From JAAXIE01 sp965263155 (GTDB taxonomy: Bacteria; Chloroflexota; Dehalococcoidia; Lucifugimonadales; JAAXIE01): a stretch of DNA of 64,000 bases. The stretch is from NCBI GenBank assembly GCA_965263155.1, contig OZ253586.1, positions 2,356,001-2,420,000 on the forward strand, written 5' to 3'. Of the stretch, positions 33,691-43,344 are shown in pieces. How positions within the stretch are numbered: the first letter of the stretch is position 1; every line of letters begins with the position of its first letter. Below the pieces are notes generated by a model. It had not been told where the DNA came from. It did no database searches and worked only from the letters and a program-made list of their open reading frames with translations. A program made the translations under genes and the position numbers.

Positions 33691-34176
33691 GTGAACGACA
33701 AATGGTCAGAAGAGGACTCCTCCGCAAAGGACAACGAGCACGAAGAGTCCAGAACCTCTCTTTGGTCCTATACCTCCCGTTTCCAAGCTCTATTTCTAAT
33801 ACTGTACCTCCTCCTCGCCATCCCCAGCCTAGCAGTGGTAGTTGTGGTACAGGTAAGGAATCACAGTGGTATACTTGAGACTTGGGTCGCGGCCATCATT
33901 CCGGGCGCAGCTGCAATGGCACTCTCGGGGATGACTGCCTATAGCGCAATTGAGGCTTGGAGGGGATCGTTGGTATTGGCAGAATCCATTCGCGACGGGA
34001 TAAAGGCGCGGCGAAGGAAGCAGGTAGCGCAGGCCCGTGCCGAAGGCCGCGCCGAGGGGCGCGCCGAGGCATACGTTGCTTGGGAGGATTGGAACCGCCG
34101 CCGTGTTGAGGCAGAGGCTACGGGCGAAACCTTCAACGAGACACCGCCTTCGCTAAACGGCGAGCAGCCCGAATAG
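33691..34176 (+). CDS. Small two-helix membrane protein between transketolase halves
   Basis: 161 residues starting at GTG 33691. A hydrophilic acidic N-terminus (to ~30) leads to two membrane helices near residues 32-56 (ALFLILYLLLAIPSLAVVVV) and 66-88 (VAAIIPGAAAMALSGMTAYS). A cytoplasmic Arg/Ala-rich tail with RAEGRAEGRAEA and a likely helical arm follows. No ribosome site is obvious. The family is not recognised. Its position between two genes that must work together suggests an insertion, because transketolase halves are normally adjacent. Confidence 0.6.
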   Translation: MNDKWSEEDSSAKDNEHEESRTSLWSYTSRFQALFLILYLLLAIPSLAVVVVVQVRNHSGILETWVAAIIPGAAAMALSGMTAYSAIEAWRGSLVLAESIRDGIKARRRKQVAQARAEGRAEGRAEAYVAWEDWNRRRVEAEATGETFNETPPSLNGEQPE

Positions 34177-34217
34177 TCCCTGACCGGTTGTCCCATGCAG
34201 CATGAATCGAGGTCTTG

Positions 34218-35165
34218 ATGGCAACGGCTCCAGCAACCGCTTCAACCCGCGAAATCTACGGCAGGACCCTGCTGGAGTTGGGCCGCGAGAACGTGGACGT
34301 GGTGGTCCTTGGCGGCGACCTGAACAAGTCGACCTTTACCCACTTATTCGCCGCCGAGTACCCAGATCGCTTTTTCGACTTCGGTCCTGCTGAGCAGAAC
34401 ATGATGGGTGTGGCGGCAGGCTTGGCCGCTTCAGGCAAGATACCCTTCGTAAGCACCTTTGCCGTATTTGGTATGGGGCGCCCCTTCGACCAGCTGCGGG
34501 TAGCCATAGCCCAGCCCCACCTGAACGTGAAGGTGGTATGCACTCATGCCGGCCTGCTCACCGGTGAGGACGGTATGTCGGCCCAAGGGATCGAGGACCT
34601 AGCATTGGCCTGCTCGCTCCCCGGCTTCACCGTAGTTGCCCCCTCCGACGCAGTGGAGACACGACAAGCGGTACTAGCGGCCGCCGAGACCCCTGGCCCC
34701 TTCTACATCCGCCTTTACCGGCCTGCGACCCCGGTGGTGCATTCCGAGGACTACATCTTCAAGCTGGGCAAGGTCGACGAGATAGCCTCGGGCAACGACG
34801 CGACTATCATCGCCACCGGGACGATGGTGCCGGTAGCCCTGCGGGCATCCACCAACCTTGGCGAGCAGGGGCTGAGTGTGCGGGTACTCAACATGCACAC
34901 CCTTCAACCGACCGATGAGGACCCGGTGCTAAAGGCGGCAAGAGAGACGGGCGCAGTGGTCACCGCCGAGGAACACTACGTGCATGGGGGCTTGGCCAGC
35001 ATCGTCGGCCGCGTGCTGGGTCAGCACCAGCCAGTGCCTCTGGAAGTCGTGTCACTGACCGGTTATGCCGAGTCAGGGCATCCAGCCCAACTGCTGACCA
35101 AGTACGGCTTGGGCGTATCCGACGTGGAGGATGCGGTGCGGCGGGCTGTTCAGAGAAAAGGCTAG
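34218..35165 (+). CDS. tktB: Transketolase, C-terminal subunit
   Basis: Pyrimidine-binding and C-terminal half of the split transketolase. 315 residues: DVVVLGGDLNKSTFTHLFA, RFFDFGPAEQNMMGVAAGLA with the catalytic Glu, STFAVFGMGRPFDQLR, THAGLLTGEDGMSAQ, then the transketolase C-terminal domain (ATIIATGTMVPVAL, EEHYVHGGLASIV). ATG 34218 is preceded by GAGG. It forms the active enzyme with the product at 32784. Confidence 0.93.
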   Translation: MATAPATASTREIYGRTLLELGRENVDVVVLGGDLNKSTFTHLFAAEYPDRFFDFGPAEQNMMGVAAGLAASGKIPFVSTFAVFGMGRPFDQLRVAIAQPHLNVKVVCTHAGLLTGEDGMSAQGIEDLALACSLPGFTVVAPSDAVETRQAVLAAAETPGPFYIRLYRPATPVVHSEDYIFKLGKVDEIASGNDATIIATGTMVPVALRASTNLGEQGLSVRVLNMHTLQPTDEDPVLKAARETGAVVTAEEHYVHGGLASIVGRVLGQHQPVPLEVVSLTGYAESGHPAQLLTKYGLGVSDVEDAVRRAVQRKG

Positions 35166-35200
35166 CTAGCACCTCGTCACCGCTAGAAGCTGGTCCCACT

Positions 35201-35533
35201 CTAACAGCCAGTACGCCCGTTGGTCCCGGTCTCTTGGTCTCGGTCGGAAAAGACACCTGCCTCACGCCCTTGGAACACATGCACGACGAAATCGTCCCGC
35301 AGTATACCCAGCACGTCCACCAGCTCCTCATCGATGGCCTCGACCAGCTCTTGGATGTCCTCTGTCGTGAAGCTCTCCGGCACACATAGAGTGGCGTGCA
35401 CCGTGGTATTGGTGTAGTGCAGGTCGACCCGACCGACGGCCTGATCATCGTCGATGACGGCGTAGGCCTCGGAGTGGGGAGTGCGGCAGTCTCGTTCGAA
35501 CCAGTAGTCCGGCGTGGCGACCCTCCTGATCAG
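35201..35533 (-). CDS. Small unidentified protein downstream of proA, start uncertain
   Basis: The minus-strand frame is open from the TAA at 35581-35579 to the stop at 35201 and reads IRRVATPDYWFERDCRTPHS, then YAVIDDDQAVGRVDLHYTNT, then ATLCVPESFTTEDIQELVEA, followed by EELVDVLGILRDDFVVHVF. This looks like one real alpha/beta protein, yet the only ATG/GTG/TTG (GTG 35401) cuts it in the middle. CTG 35533 or ATT 35563 are the candidate starts. It immediately follows proA. The family is unknown. Confidence 0.5.
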   Translation of the reverse strand: MIRRVATPDYWFERDCRTPHSEAYAVIDDDQAVGRVDLHYTNTTVHATLCVPESFTTEDIQELVEAIDEELVDVLGILRDDFVVHVFQGREAGVFSDRDQETGTNGRTGC

Positions 35534-35570
35534 GACCGTATCTAGGGCTATTGTGGCCTTAATCGATGGA

Positions 35571-36848
35571 TCAGGGTCTTACTTGGCCAGTGCCCATGAT
35601 CACCCACTTATAGGTCGTCAGCTCGCGCAGGCCCATGGGCCCCCTAGCGTGGAACTTTTGAGTGCTGATGCCCACCTCGGCCCCTAGGCCGAATTCGGCC
35701 CCGTCGGTAAACCTAGTGCTGGCGTTGACGAACACGGCGGCAGCATCCACTTCATCGAGAAAGCGCATAGCCGCGGTGTAGTCCTCGGCAACTATCGCCT
35801 CCGAGTGGCCAGAACCGTAGAGCTCGATGTGGTCCAGAGCATCGTCCAAAGAGTCCACTATTCGCACGGAGGCGACGAGAGCCAAGTGCTCCTTGCCCCA
35901 GTCCTCGTCGGTGGCTTCCTGCACGGCCTCGTTTCCGCTTGGAGCCAATATGCTGAGCGCCCTGCGGTCGCATCGCATCTGTACGCCTGCCTGCCCCCAC
36001 TCTGAGGCGATGCGCGGCAGCCAGCTTGGCGCGACCTCGGAGTGGACGAGCAGAGTGTCCATGGCGTTGCAAACGGTGGGCCTCTGCACCTTCGCGTTGT
36101 ACGAAATGGCCGATGCCATATCCAAGTTGGCCGATTTATCTACATAAGTGTGGCATACGCCAACTCCACCCGTCACCACCGCCATGGAGGCGTTCTCCCC
36201 TACGTAACGAATCAGATCGGCCCCCCCGCGAGGCACAAGCAAGTCGATGTACTCCCGCATCTCAAGCATGCTCTCCACCAGCGCCCGGTCCGGGTCTTCC
36301 ACGAACTGAAGCACTCCGCGTGGTACATCGGACTCTTCCAAGGCCCGCCAAACCACCTCCACCAACGCTTTGTTGGAGCGTAGGGCCTCGTGACCGCCGC
36401 GGAGGAAACAGGCATTACCGGACTTGAAGCTCAGGGTGAAGATGTCAATTGTCACGTTGGGGCGGCTCTCGTAGATGGCCCCGATGACGCCCAGAGGCAC
36501 CCTTCTCTTACCTATAGAGAGGCCGTTTGGCAGAAGCCGGGCGTCGATCATCTCACCCACGGGGTCGGGGAGCGACGCCACGCTGCGCACGTCCCTTGCC
36601 ATGGCCTCCAGCCGCTCGGGGGTGAGGAGCAGCCTGTCGAGCCAAGCCGATGAGAGGCTATTGCCCTTTGCCTCATCGCAGTCCGCCCTGTTGGCTAGGA
36701 GAATGGTCTCCTGCTCCGCCAGAAGGCGGTCTGCCAGATTTAGCAAGGCCCGATTCTTGACTGCGGTGCCCTGCTTGGCCAGTTGGCGGCCGGAAGCCCT
36801 TGCTTCCTTGCCCTTGGCTTTCAGGATATCCTTGGATGTCGTCGTCAT
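35571..36848 (-). CDS. proA: Gamma-glutamyl phosphate reductase
   Basis: Second step of proline synthesis: NADPH reduction of glutamyl-5-phosphate to the semialdehyde. 425 residues of the aldehyde-dehydrogenase fold: PLGVIGAIYESRPNVTIDIF, SGNACFLRGGHEAL, LVPRGGADLIRYV, GVGVCHTYVDKSANLDMA, and AEFGLGAEVGISTQKFHARG near the C-terminus. It follows proB by four bases. Confidence 0.97.
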   Translation of the reverse strand: MTTTSKDILKAKGKEARASGRQLAKQGTAVKNRALLNLADRLLAEQETILLANRADCDEAKGNSLSSAWLDRLLLTPERLEAMARDVRSVASLPDPVGEMIDARLLPNGLSIGKRRVPLGVIGAIYESRPNVTIDIFTLSFKSGNACFLRGGHEALRSNKALVEVVWRALEESDVPRGVLQFVEDPDRALVESMLEMREYIDLLVPRGGADLIRYVGENASMAVVTGGVGVCHTYVDKSANLDMASAISYNAKVQRPTVCNAMDTLLVHSEVAPSWLPRIASEWGQAGVQMRCDRRALSILAPSGNEAVQEATDEDWGKEHLALVASVRIVDSLDDALDHIELYGSGHSEAIVAEDYTAAMRFLDEVDAAAVFVNASTRFTDGAEFGLGAEVGISTQKFHARGPMGLRELTTYKWVIMGTGQVRP

Positions 36849-36852
36849 TGCC

Positions 36853-38019
36853 CTACAATAAGACCATGTTATTTCGGTGTATCACTTCTTGGCCGAAATG
36901 ATAGCCCAGAAGCTCCCAGATGCGGTCCGAGTGTTGCCCCTTGATCCGCTCCACGTCCTCAGCGCTGTAGTTGGTGATGCCACAAGCCAAGCGTGCTCCC
37001 CCGGACCCGAGGACGTAGACCGTATCGCCTCGCTGGAATCCACCGCTGGCCTCCATTATACCCGGAGGCAAGAGGCTGCGGTGTTCCTGCAGCAACGCGC
37101 CTTGCGCCCCACTATCGACGGTTATCTCGCCGTGGTTGTTCAGCCCGCTGAGCATCCAGCGCTTGCGACTCTCCATGCGGCTTCCGGCAGGCACGAAGTA
37201 GGTGCCAATGGGCTCTCCACAGGTGACGCGCAGTATGACGTCCGGCTCGGCTCCGCGACAGATGACCATGGCAATGCCGGAAAGGGTCACCTGATGGGCC
37301 GCGTCCAGCTTGGCGCGCATACCACCACGGGAGTTCGCGCCGTGCTCCGTGCCAGCCATGGCCAGCACCGATTCATCCACCCGCTCCACCATCCGCATCA
37401 GGCTAGCGTCAGGATCGTGGCGAGGATCGGCGGTGTAGAGGCCTTCCATGTCCGTCAGGGTTATCAGCAGCTCGGCGTCCACCAAGTTGGCCACGAGGGC
37501 TGAGAGGTGATCGTTGTCGCCGAAGTTTTCACCGATTTCATCTACGGCTACCACGTCATTCTCGTTGAGGATGGGCACTACGCCCAGACCCATCAGCGTG
37601 GCCAGAGTCCCCCGTATGTTCAAGTAGCGTTGGCGGTCGGAGAGGTCGTTCCAAGTTAGCAAAGCTTGGGCTACCGTCACGCCGTAGTGGGCGAAAAGTT
37701 CCTCGTAGGTTTTCAGCAGACTGCCCTGCCCCACTGCCGCCAGCACTTGGCGGAAGGGGATATCGCGACGCTCCTGGCTCTTGCCGATAACCTGCCGCCC
37801 GGCAGCGATTGCCCCTGAGGTAACCAGCGCCACCTCCACACCCCACTGCCGCAACTGGGCCACCTGCCGGGTTAGGGACTCCATCACGCTCACGTCCAGA
37901 CGGTCGCTGTTGCCGGTTAGAACGCTGGTGCCAGCTTTGACCACTACACGGCGGTACTTGAGGTCATTTATGTTTAACTGGTTGCGGCGACTAGCCGGCT
38001 CAGGGCCATTGTTGGCCAA
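36853..38019 (-). CDS. proB: Glutamate 5-kinase
   Basis: First step of proline synthesis. About 388 residues: amino-acid-kinase domain (RRVVVKAGTSVLTG, ALVTSGAIAAGRQVIG, LNENDVVAVDE, FGDNDHLSALVA) and a C-terminal PUA domain (from about residue 280). The open frame starts at 38061, but that ATG lies within the probable -10 box; TTG 38019 has a perfect AGGAGG nine bases upstream. proA follows. I see no sign of feedback-resistant truncation. Confidence 0.95.
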   Translation of the reverse strand: MANNGPEPASRRNQLNINDLKYRRVVVKAGTSVLTGNSDRLDVSVMESLTRQVAQLRQWGVEVALVTSGAIAAGRQVIGKSQERRDIPFRQVLAAVGQGSLLKTYEELFAHYGVTVAQALLTWNDLSDRQRYLNIRGTLATLMGLGVVPILNENDVVAVDEIGENFGDNDHLSALVANLVDAELLITLTDMEGLYTADPRHDPDASLMRMVERVDESVLAMAGTEHGANSRGGMRAKLDAAHQVTLSGIAMVICRGAEPDVILRVTCGEPIGTYFVPAGSRMESRKRWMLSGLNNHGEITVDSGAQGALLQEHRSLLPPGIMEASGGFQRGDTVYVLGSGGARLACGITNYSAEDVERIKGQHSDRIWELLGYHFGQEVIHRNNMVLL

Positions 38020-38059
38020 CTCCAGATTCCTCCTGATAAGCATAAAGCTGCGCATCGCC

Positions 38060-38065
38060 ATTATA
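38060..38065 (-). promoter_or_regulatory. -10 box of proBA
   Basis: TATAAT on the minus strand (38065-38060). A transcript starting near 38053 would carry the AGGAGG at 38027-38032 and begin translation at TTG 38019. No clear -35. Confidence 0.5.
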
Positions 38066-38105
38066 TCAGCCTGCCGGTACTTGGCTGGCCCAGCAGCCAG
38101 CCGCC

Positions 38106-38134
38106 TTGTATCGGCTTTGCGCCAACGGTAGAAT
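38106..38134 (+). promoter_or_regulatory. mfd promoter
   Basis: TTGTAT (38106-38111), 17-base spacer, TAGAAT (38129-38134). The leader is about 55 bases, with GGAGG just before ATG 38198. Confidence 0.5.
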
Positions 38135-38197
38135 CAAAGCCAAGGGCTGCCCGCCTTGGGCCGGCCCCAAGTTTGTTGCCTTAAGACTGGAGGTTGA

Positions 38198-41100
38198 ATG
38201 GGTCTGAAGGGCCTCTTCACCGTATTGGAAGAGACCCAAGCCTACAGAGGCTTGGTTGAGCGGATCGAGAATCACGGTGAATCTCCTCAGGTAACGGTAT
38301 TGCCTGCCGCGGTGCCTCTATTACTAGGGGCCTTGCGTCAGCGACTGTGTGTCCCATTGCTGGTCATCGCGCCCCGCCCGGACGACGCACGACGTCTGCA
38401 TGGCGAGCTAATCACCTACTGGGGCCAAGACGAGTCCCTGCACTACTTGCCCGAGCCGGAAGCGATACCCTTCGAGCGGCTGGTCTCCGATGGGTTGACC
38501 AACAACCAGCGATTAGCCGCACTCGCCGCCATGGACCCGCACCATGGCTCCGACTTCATGGTTGTCACCTCTGCAGTGGGGGCTTTGCGCAAGACCATTC
38601 CCCCTCAAGCCTTTCGGGGGGCCAACCACACTCTGACCGTCGGACAACGGGTACGATTGGGTCACATGCTGGCCCAATGGGTGGAGTTGGGCTATCGCCG
38701 TGAGGATAGCGTGGAGGTGCCCGGTTCCTTCGGCCTGAGAGGTGGCATTGTGGACGTCTACTCGCCCCACGCTACCCTTCCCGCAAGGTTGGAACTTGTT
38801 GGGGACGAAATCGAGAGCATACGCCTATTCAACCCCAGCAGCCAACGCTCGGTGGAAGCCGCCGAATCGGTCACCATCGTGCCTTGCCGTGAGGCCCTGC
38901 CGTCGCTGGCCAGCCACGACGAGGTCTCGCGCCTCATCGCCGGATTGAACTTCTCCGACTGCACCGCCACCGTCAAAGACCGCATGGAAGAGGAGTTGGC
39001 CTCGATTTTCGCCGGTCAGGGCACCGAGGAGCATGCCTTTTATAACGGCTTGCTCAACCATGGCTGCCTCTTGGACTACCTGCCAGCAGAAGCCATTGTG
39101 GTCTTAAGCGGAGCCGAAGAAGTTGCTTCCTGCGGCCACGAGCTCACGCGCCGTATGTGGGAGCTGCGTCACACCCGGGAAGGTCGGGGCGAGCTGCCCA
39201 CTAACTTCCCGGCGCCTCAATTCGACTGGCCCGATTTCGACAAAAAGCTGGCCCAGATGCAGCGCCTCTCGGTGCAGATGGGCGGTGATGACGCCAGCGT
39301 CGGATTCCATACATCTCCGCTCTACTACGGCCGCCTTGAGCAATTCGCGGAGCAGGCAGCCTCGGACGCGCGGAACGGCGACCGGGTGGTGGTAGTGAGC
39401 CGGCATGCTCGCCGGGTGGCAGAGATTCTGCAGGAGGCGGGTGTCGGCGCATCCATACACGATAACGTGGATGAGGCCCCGGCCGCGGGCAGCGTTTCCC
39501 TAGTCTCCGACTTCCTGCACAGTGGCTGGTCGCTGGACTCTCAAGGGGTCCGCACCACCGTCATAAGTGACGCAGAGCTTTTCGGCGTGTCCAAGGAGAG
39601 GCCTTCGCGGAGGAAGTCGGTGGTGCGGGGCAACGCTCCCGTGTCTCAGCTTACACCCGGCGAGTACGTGGTACATGTGGACCACGGTATAGGTCGGTTC
39701 GCTGGCACGGAACAACGGGAGGCCAACGGGGAGCACCAGGAATACCTCGTGCTGGAGTACGCCGAGGGAGATAAGCTGCTGGTACCCACAGGCCAGCTTG
39801 ACCGTGTATCGCCCTACCTCGCCCCCAGCGACCAAGCGCCGTCGCTCACAAGGCTGAATACCCAAGAGTGGGCGAGAGCCAAGTCGCGCGCCAAGGCCTC
39901 CACAAGAGAGATGGCCCAAGAGCTTCTACAGCTTTATGCCTCGCGTCAGGTGGCGCAGGGGCACCCTTTCCCCGTGGATTCGGCGTGGCAGCGAGAGTTG
40001 GAAGACTCCTTTCCCTACGAGGAAACGGAAGACCAGCGTCGCACTATCGACGAGGTAAAGACTGGGATGGAAGGGCTACAGCCCATGGACCGGCTAGTAT
40101 GTGGCGACGTGGGCTACGGCAAGACCGAGGTTGCCTTGCGAGCGGCCTTCAAAGCCGTAGAAGACGGCATGCAGGTGGCCATCCTAGTGCCTACCACTAT
40201 CTTGGCCCAGCAGCACTACGCCACCTTTACTGAGCGCCTCGCCCCCTTTCCGGCACGGGTTGAAGTCCTTAGCCGATTCCGCTCCCCCAAGGAGCAGGAA
40301 GATGTGATTGAGCGGCTGAAGCTGGGCACCGTCGATATCGTCATCGGCACCCACCGGCTACTCCAGAAGGACGTGAGCCTGAAAAACCTCGGACTTGTCA
40401 TCGTGGACGAAGAGCAGCGCTTTGGCGTGGTGCACAAAGAGCAGCTGAAGCGTCTGCGCCGCGAGGTAGACATCCTCACCCTCAGTGCGACACCCATTCC
40501 ACGCACTCTCTACCTGTCGCTGTCAGGCATCCGGGACATGAGCACCATGGAGACGCCTCCCGAAGAGCGGCTGCCCATCAAGACCACAGTGTGCGAGTAC
40601 AGCGACGACGTCATACAGGAAGCCATCCAGAGGGAGCTGGACCGGGGCGGGCAGGCCTTCTTTCTGCACAACCGGATCCAGTCCATCCAGCGGGTCGCTG
40701 ACCACATCCAACAACTGGTTCCCCAAGCTAGCATCGCCATCGGCCACGGCAGGATGCACGAGAACGAGTTGGAGGAGGTGATGTCGCGGTTCGCCCAAGG
40801 GGAGATGGATGTGCTGGTATGCACCTCCATCATCGAGTCGGGGCTGGACATACCCAACGCCAACACCCTCATCATCGACCGGGCCGACCGGTTCGGCCTC
40901 TCGCAGCTGTATCAGCTACGAGGCCGTGTGGGTCGTGCCACCCAGAGGGCCTACGCCTACTTGCTGACGCCCCCGAGGCGACGCATCACCGAGGCCGCTG
41001 GCAAGAGGTTGGCGGCTGTGCTGGAGGCGTCGGAATTGGGCTCGGGTTTCCGCATCGCCATGCGCGACTTGGAGATTCGCGGGGCGGGCAACATCCTCGG

Positions 41101-41725
41101 TGCGGAGCAGAGTGGCAATATCCACGCAGTTGGTTTCGAGCTCTACTCGCAATTGCTGAATCAAGCAGTCGGGGAAGCCCAGCAGGAAGTCGGTGTCCCT
41201 GACTTGGACGTCTCCACCAGTCCAATCCTGTCTCAGGCTAGGGTCAACCTCCCACTGACCGCCCACATACCCGAAGAGTACATATCCCACTTGCCAGCTC
41301 GGCTGGAGGTCTACCAGCGGTTGGCCCGGGCCGACTCCTCAGAGCAGGTCGAGGAGATTGGCACGGAGATGCGCGACCGTTTCGGCCCGCTGCCCGATCC
41401 CGTGGCGGACTTGCAGTACGTCTCACGAGTGCGAGTGTTAGCAGACAAAGCAGGGCTGACCTCACTGACATGGTCCGACTCCACCATCGTGCTGCGACTG
41501 TCGCATCCTGTGGGTGGGGCCAAGCCCGCGCTTGAGAAGGCCTTGGGGCCTCTTGTTCGCGTGGGCAACAACCAGCTTCAGTTAAGTCACAGGCGTGGCG
41601 GCCGGCCATGGCAGGACCAACTGGTGCTCACGTTACAGCGTCTGCTCAGGTTCATGACGAGACTACAGTCGGAAGACTTGGAAGAGGGGCAGGGAGTTCC
41701 AGCAGAGTTAACTGGGGGAGACTAG
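38198..41725 (+). CDS. mfd: Transcription-repair coupling factor Mfd
   Basis: ATP-driven translocase that removes stalled RNA polymerase and recruits UvrA. 1175 residues, full length: UvrB-like N-terminal modules, a CarD-like polymerase-interaction domain (GEYVVHVDHGIGRFAGTEQ) near residue 485, Walker A CGDVGYGKTEVALRAAFKA near 635, Walker B IVDEEQRFGV near 735, helicase motifs SATPIPRTLYLS and TSIIESGLDIPNANT, then the TRCF C-terminal domain (PLTAHIPEEYI). GGAGG lies 5-9 bases before ATG 38198. Confidence 0.97.
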   Translation: MGLKGLFTVLEETQAYRGLVERIENHGESPQVTVLPAAVPLLLGALRQRLCVPLLVIAPRPDDARRLHGELITYWGQDESLHYLPEPEAIPFERLVSDGLTNNQRLAALAAMDPHHGSDFMVVTSAVGALRKTIPPQAFRGANHTLTVGQRVRLGHMLAQWVELGYRREDSVEVPGSFGLRGGIVDVYSPHATLPARLELVGDEIESIRLFNPSSQRSVEAAESVTIVPCREALPSLASHDEVSRLIAGLNFSDCTATVKDRMEEELASIFAGQGTEEHAFYNGLLNHGCLLDYLPAEAIVVLSGAEEVASCGHELTRRMWELRHTREGRGELPTNFPAPQFDWPDFDKKLAQMQRLSVQMGGDDASVGFHTSPLYYGRLEQFAEQAASDARNGDRVVVVSRHARRVAEILQEAGVGASIHDNVDEAPAAGSVSLVSDFLHSGWSLDSQGVRTTVISDAELFGVSKERPSRRKSVVRGNAPVSQLTPGEYVVHVDHGIGRFAGTEQREANGEHQEYLVLEYAEGDKLLVPTGQLDRVSPYLAPSDQAPSLTRLNTQEWARAKSRAKASTREMAQELLQLYASRQVAQGHPFPVDSAWQRELEDSFPYEETEDQRRTIDEVKTGMEGLQPMDRLVCGDVGYGKTEVALRAAFKAVEDGMQVAILVPTTILAQQHYATFTERLAPFPARVEVLSRFRSPKEQEDVIERLKLGTVDIVIGTHRLLQKDVSLKNLGLVIVDEEQRFGVVHKEQLKRLRREVDILTLSATPIPRTLYLSLSGIRDMSTMETPPEERLPIKTTVCEYSDDVIQEAIQRELDRGGQAFFLHNRIQSIQRVADHIQQLVPQASIAIGHGRMHENELEEVMSRFAQGEMDVLVCTSIIESGLDIPNANTLIIDRADRFGLSQLYQLRGRVGRATQRAYAYLLTPPRRRITEAAGKRLAAVLEASELGSGFRIAMRDLEIRGAGNILGAEQSGNIHAVGFELYSQLLNQAVGEAQQEVGVPDLDVSTSPILSQARVNLPLTAHIPEEYISHLPARLEVYQRLARADSSEQVEEIGTEMRDRFGPLPDPVADLQYVSRVRVLADKAGLTSLTWSDSTIVLRLSHPVGGAKPALEKALGPLVRVGNNQLQLSHRRGGRPWQDQLVLTLQRLLRFMTRLQSEDLEEGQGVPAELTGGD

Positions 41726-41728
41726 AGG

Positions 41729-42436
41729 CTAGTTGGAGGCGTCCAGCAGGCCCTCAAGCTCCGACAGGCTGCTGATGCGTTTACAGTCAATTACGTCGCC
41801 CCGCAGCCCCTCACGGTCCAGCAGCACTGGAGTGATCCCTACAGCCTTGGCCCCTTGAACGTCGGCCTTGTATTGGTCTCCTACCATGTAGGCATCGGCG
41901 GCGTCCACGTTGGCTCGGTCGAGGGCGGCGCGGAAGATGGGCGGGTAGGGCTTCTCCGCCCCAACCTCGGAGGAGGTGACACAGAAGTCCAGTATCCCCT
42001 CCAGCTTCAGTTGCTTGGTAAGGGCGTTCATGTCTCGGCGCAGGTTGGAAACTACCCCAAGTATGAACCCCTTCTCCTTGAGCTGCTGCAAGGCTGGCAG
42101 CACGTCTTCGAAAAGCTCGAAGTCCTTTTGGATGAGCATGGCCATCTGCCACACTTGGTCGGCCAGCTTCAGATTGACGTCGACACCGGCCGCCAGCAGG
42201 ATGCGCCTCTCGTACTCAGCGAAGAACTCAGCACGGGCTTCAGGGCTGCGCAGCGCCAATGGCTCTTCGGCGTTGGCCTCGTTAAAATACTCGTCGGCGA
42301 CCACATAGCCTCTGCGGATGTCGGTCTTCCTGAGGGTCAGGCCCAACTCGCAACAGGACGCCTGCTGGATCTCATCCAAGGGAGGCCAGAATCGCACCAA
42401 GGTATTGTAGAGGTCGAAGAATACAGCCTTTTTCAT
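41729..42436 (-). CDS. HAD-superfamily hydrolase
   Basis: 235 residues, HAD subfamily IA. Motif I VFFDLYNTLV carries the nucleophilic Asp, with Tyr at the +2 position, as in many haloacid-dehalogenase-type members where phosphatases have Asp. Motif II VVSNLRRD, motif III Lys in AEKPYPPIF and motif IV VGDQYKADVQGAKAVG follow. The substrate is unknown. It converges with mfd with only three bases between stops and no terminator. Confidence 0.88.
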   Translation of the reverse strand: MKKAVFFDLYNTLVRFWPPLDEIQQASCCELGLTLRKTDIRRGYVVADEYFNEANAEEPLALRSPEARAEFFAEYERRILLAAGVDVNLKLADQVWQMAMLIQKDFELFEDVLPALQQLKEKGFILGVVSNLRRDMNALTKQLKLEGILDFCVTSSEVGAEKPYPPIFRAALDRANVDAADAYMVGDQYKADVQGAKAVGITPVLLDREGLRGDVIDCKRISSLSELEGLLDASN

Positions 42437-42560
42437 CTATGACGCCTGACCGGTCCTCGAGTCCGCTCCCAAAGGGAAGCGGGAGCTACGGATAAGCCTC
42501 GTAGCTGATTAATTACCACATTCTATCACAAAGAAGGGGCACAAAGGAAAGGCCAAAGGT

Positions 42561-43334
42561 ATGCTGGTGCGCTTCAAGCAGGTCGTAAATGCCACACTGG
42601 ACTTCATATTCCCCATCAGCTGCCTAGGCTGTGGCGCAGACGGTGCGTACCTATGCCCCGATTGCCGGGAAGGACTGCCCGCACTGCGCCAGCCATACTG
42701 CGCCCACTGTGCCCAGCCTCAGTCCGGTACACCCTGCCGCTGGTGTCACGCCGCACCACTAGCACTGGACGGCGTCGTTGCGCCATTTCTGATGGAAGGC
42801 GCGGTACGGGAAGCAGTGTTGCAACTGAAGTACCACCAAGTGCGTGGCTTGGCCCCCACGATGGGAGGCCTGCTGGAACAGGCGTGGCGGGCGAAGAGGC
42901 TGTCAGCCGATTTGGTCCTGCCCGTTCCCCTGCACCCTCAGAGGCTGCGACAGCGCGGCTACAACCAGTCGGCCCTTCTGGCCAAGTCCCTGAGCAGGGG
43001 ACTGGGGGTCCCTTGCGACGAGGCTGCACTGATGCGTACACGAGACACCGGCCCACAGGTAGGACTGAGCAGGGAGAAAAGGGTACTGAACGTGCAGGAC
43101 TGCTTCCGCTCCAGCGACGCCGTGGCTGGCAGGGCCGTCGTCTTGGTCGACGACGTGGCGACTACCGGCAGCACCCTCTCGGCATGCGCGGAAGCGCTGC
43201 GCAAGGCTGGGGCCGAATCAGTGCAGGGGCTGGTGCTGGCCCGCGAGGGGCACCCGTCCACGCGGGGCGACGACAACGCCCGCCCGTTCCAGCGTTGGCG
43301 GCGAGCCTCGCGGACCTACTCCGCTGGGGACTAG
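42561..43334 (+). CDS. ComF-family phosphoribosyltransferase-like protein
   Basis: 257 residues. An N-terminal double zinc ribbon (CLGCGADGAYLCPDC, then YCAHCAQPQSGTPCRWC) is followed by a PRTase domain with VLPVPLHPQRLRQRGYNQS and the PRPP loop VVLVDDVATTGSTLSACAEA. ComF relatives are needed for DNA uptake in competent bacteria, but many are found without competence genes and none are seen here. The last ~20 residues are Arg-rich. The start ATG 42561 is preceded by AAAGG. Confidence 0.88.
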   Translation: MLVRFKQVVNATLDFIFPISCLGCGADGAYLCPDCREGLPALRQPYCAHCAQPQSGTPCRWCHAAPLALDGVVAPFLMEGAVREAVLQLKYHQVRGLAPTMGGLLEQAWRAKRLSADLVLPVPLHPQRLRQRGYNQSALLAKSLSRGLGVPCDEAALMRTRDTGPQVGLSREKRVLNVQDCFRSSDAVAGRAVVLVDDVATTGSTLSACAEALRKAGAESVQGLVLAREGHPSTRGDDNARPFQRWRRASRTYSAGD

Positions 43335-43344
43335 CCGCGCGTAT

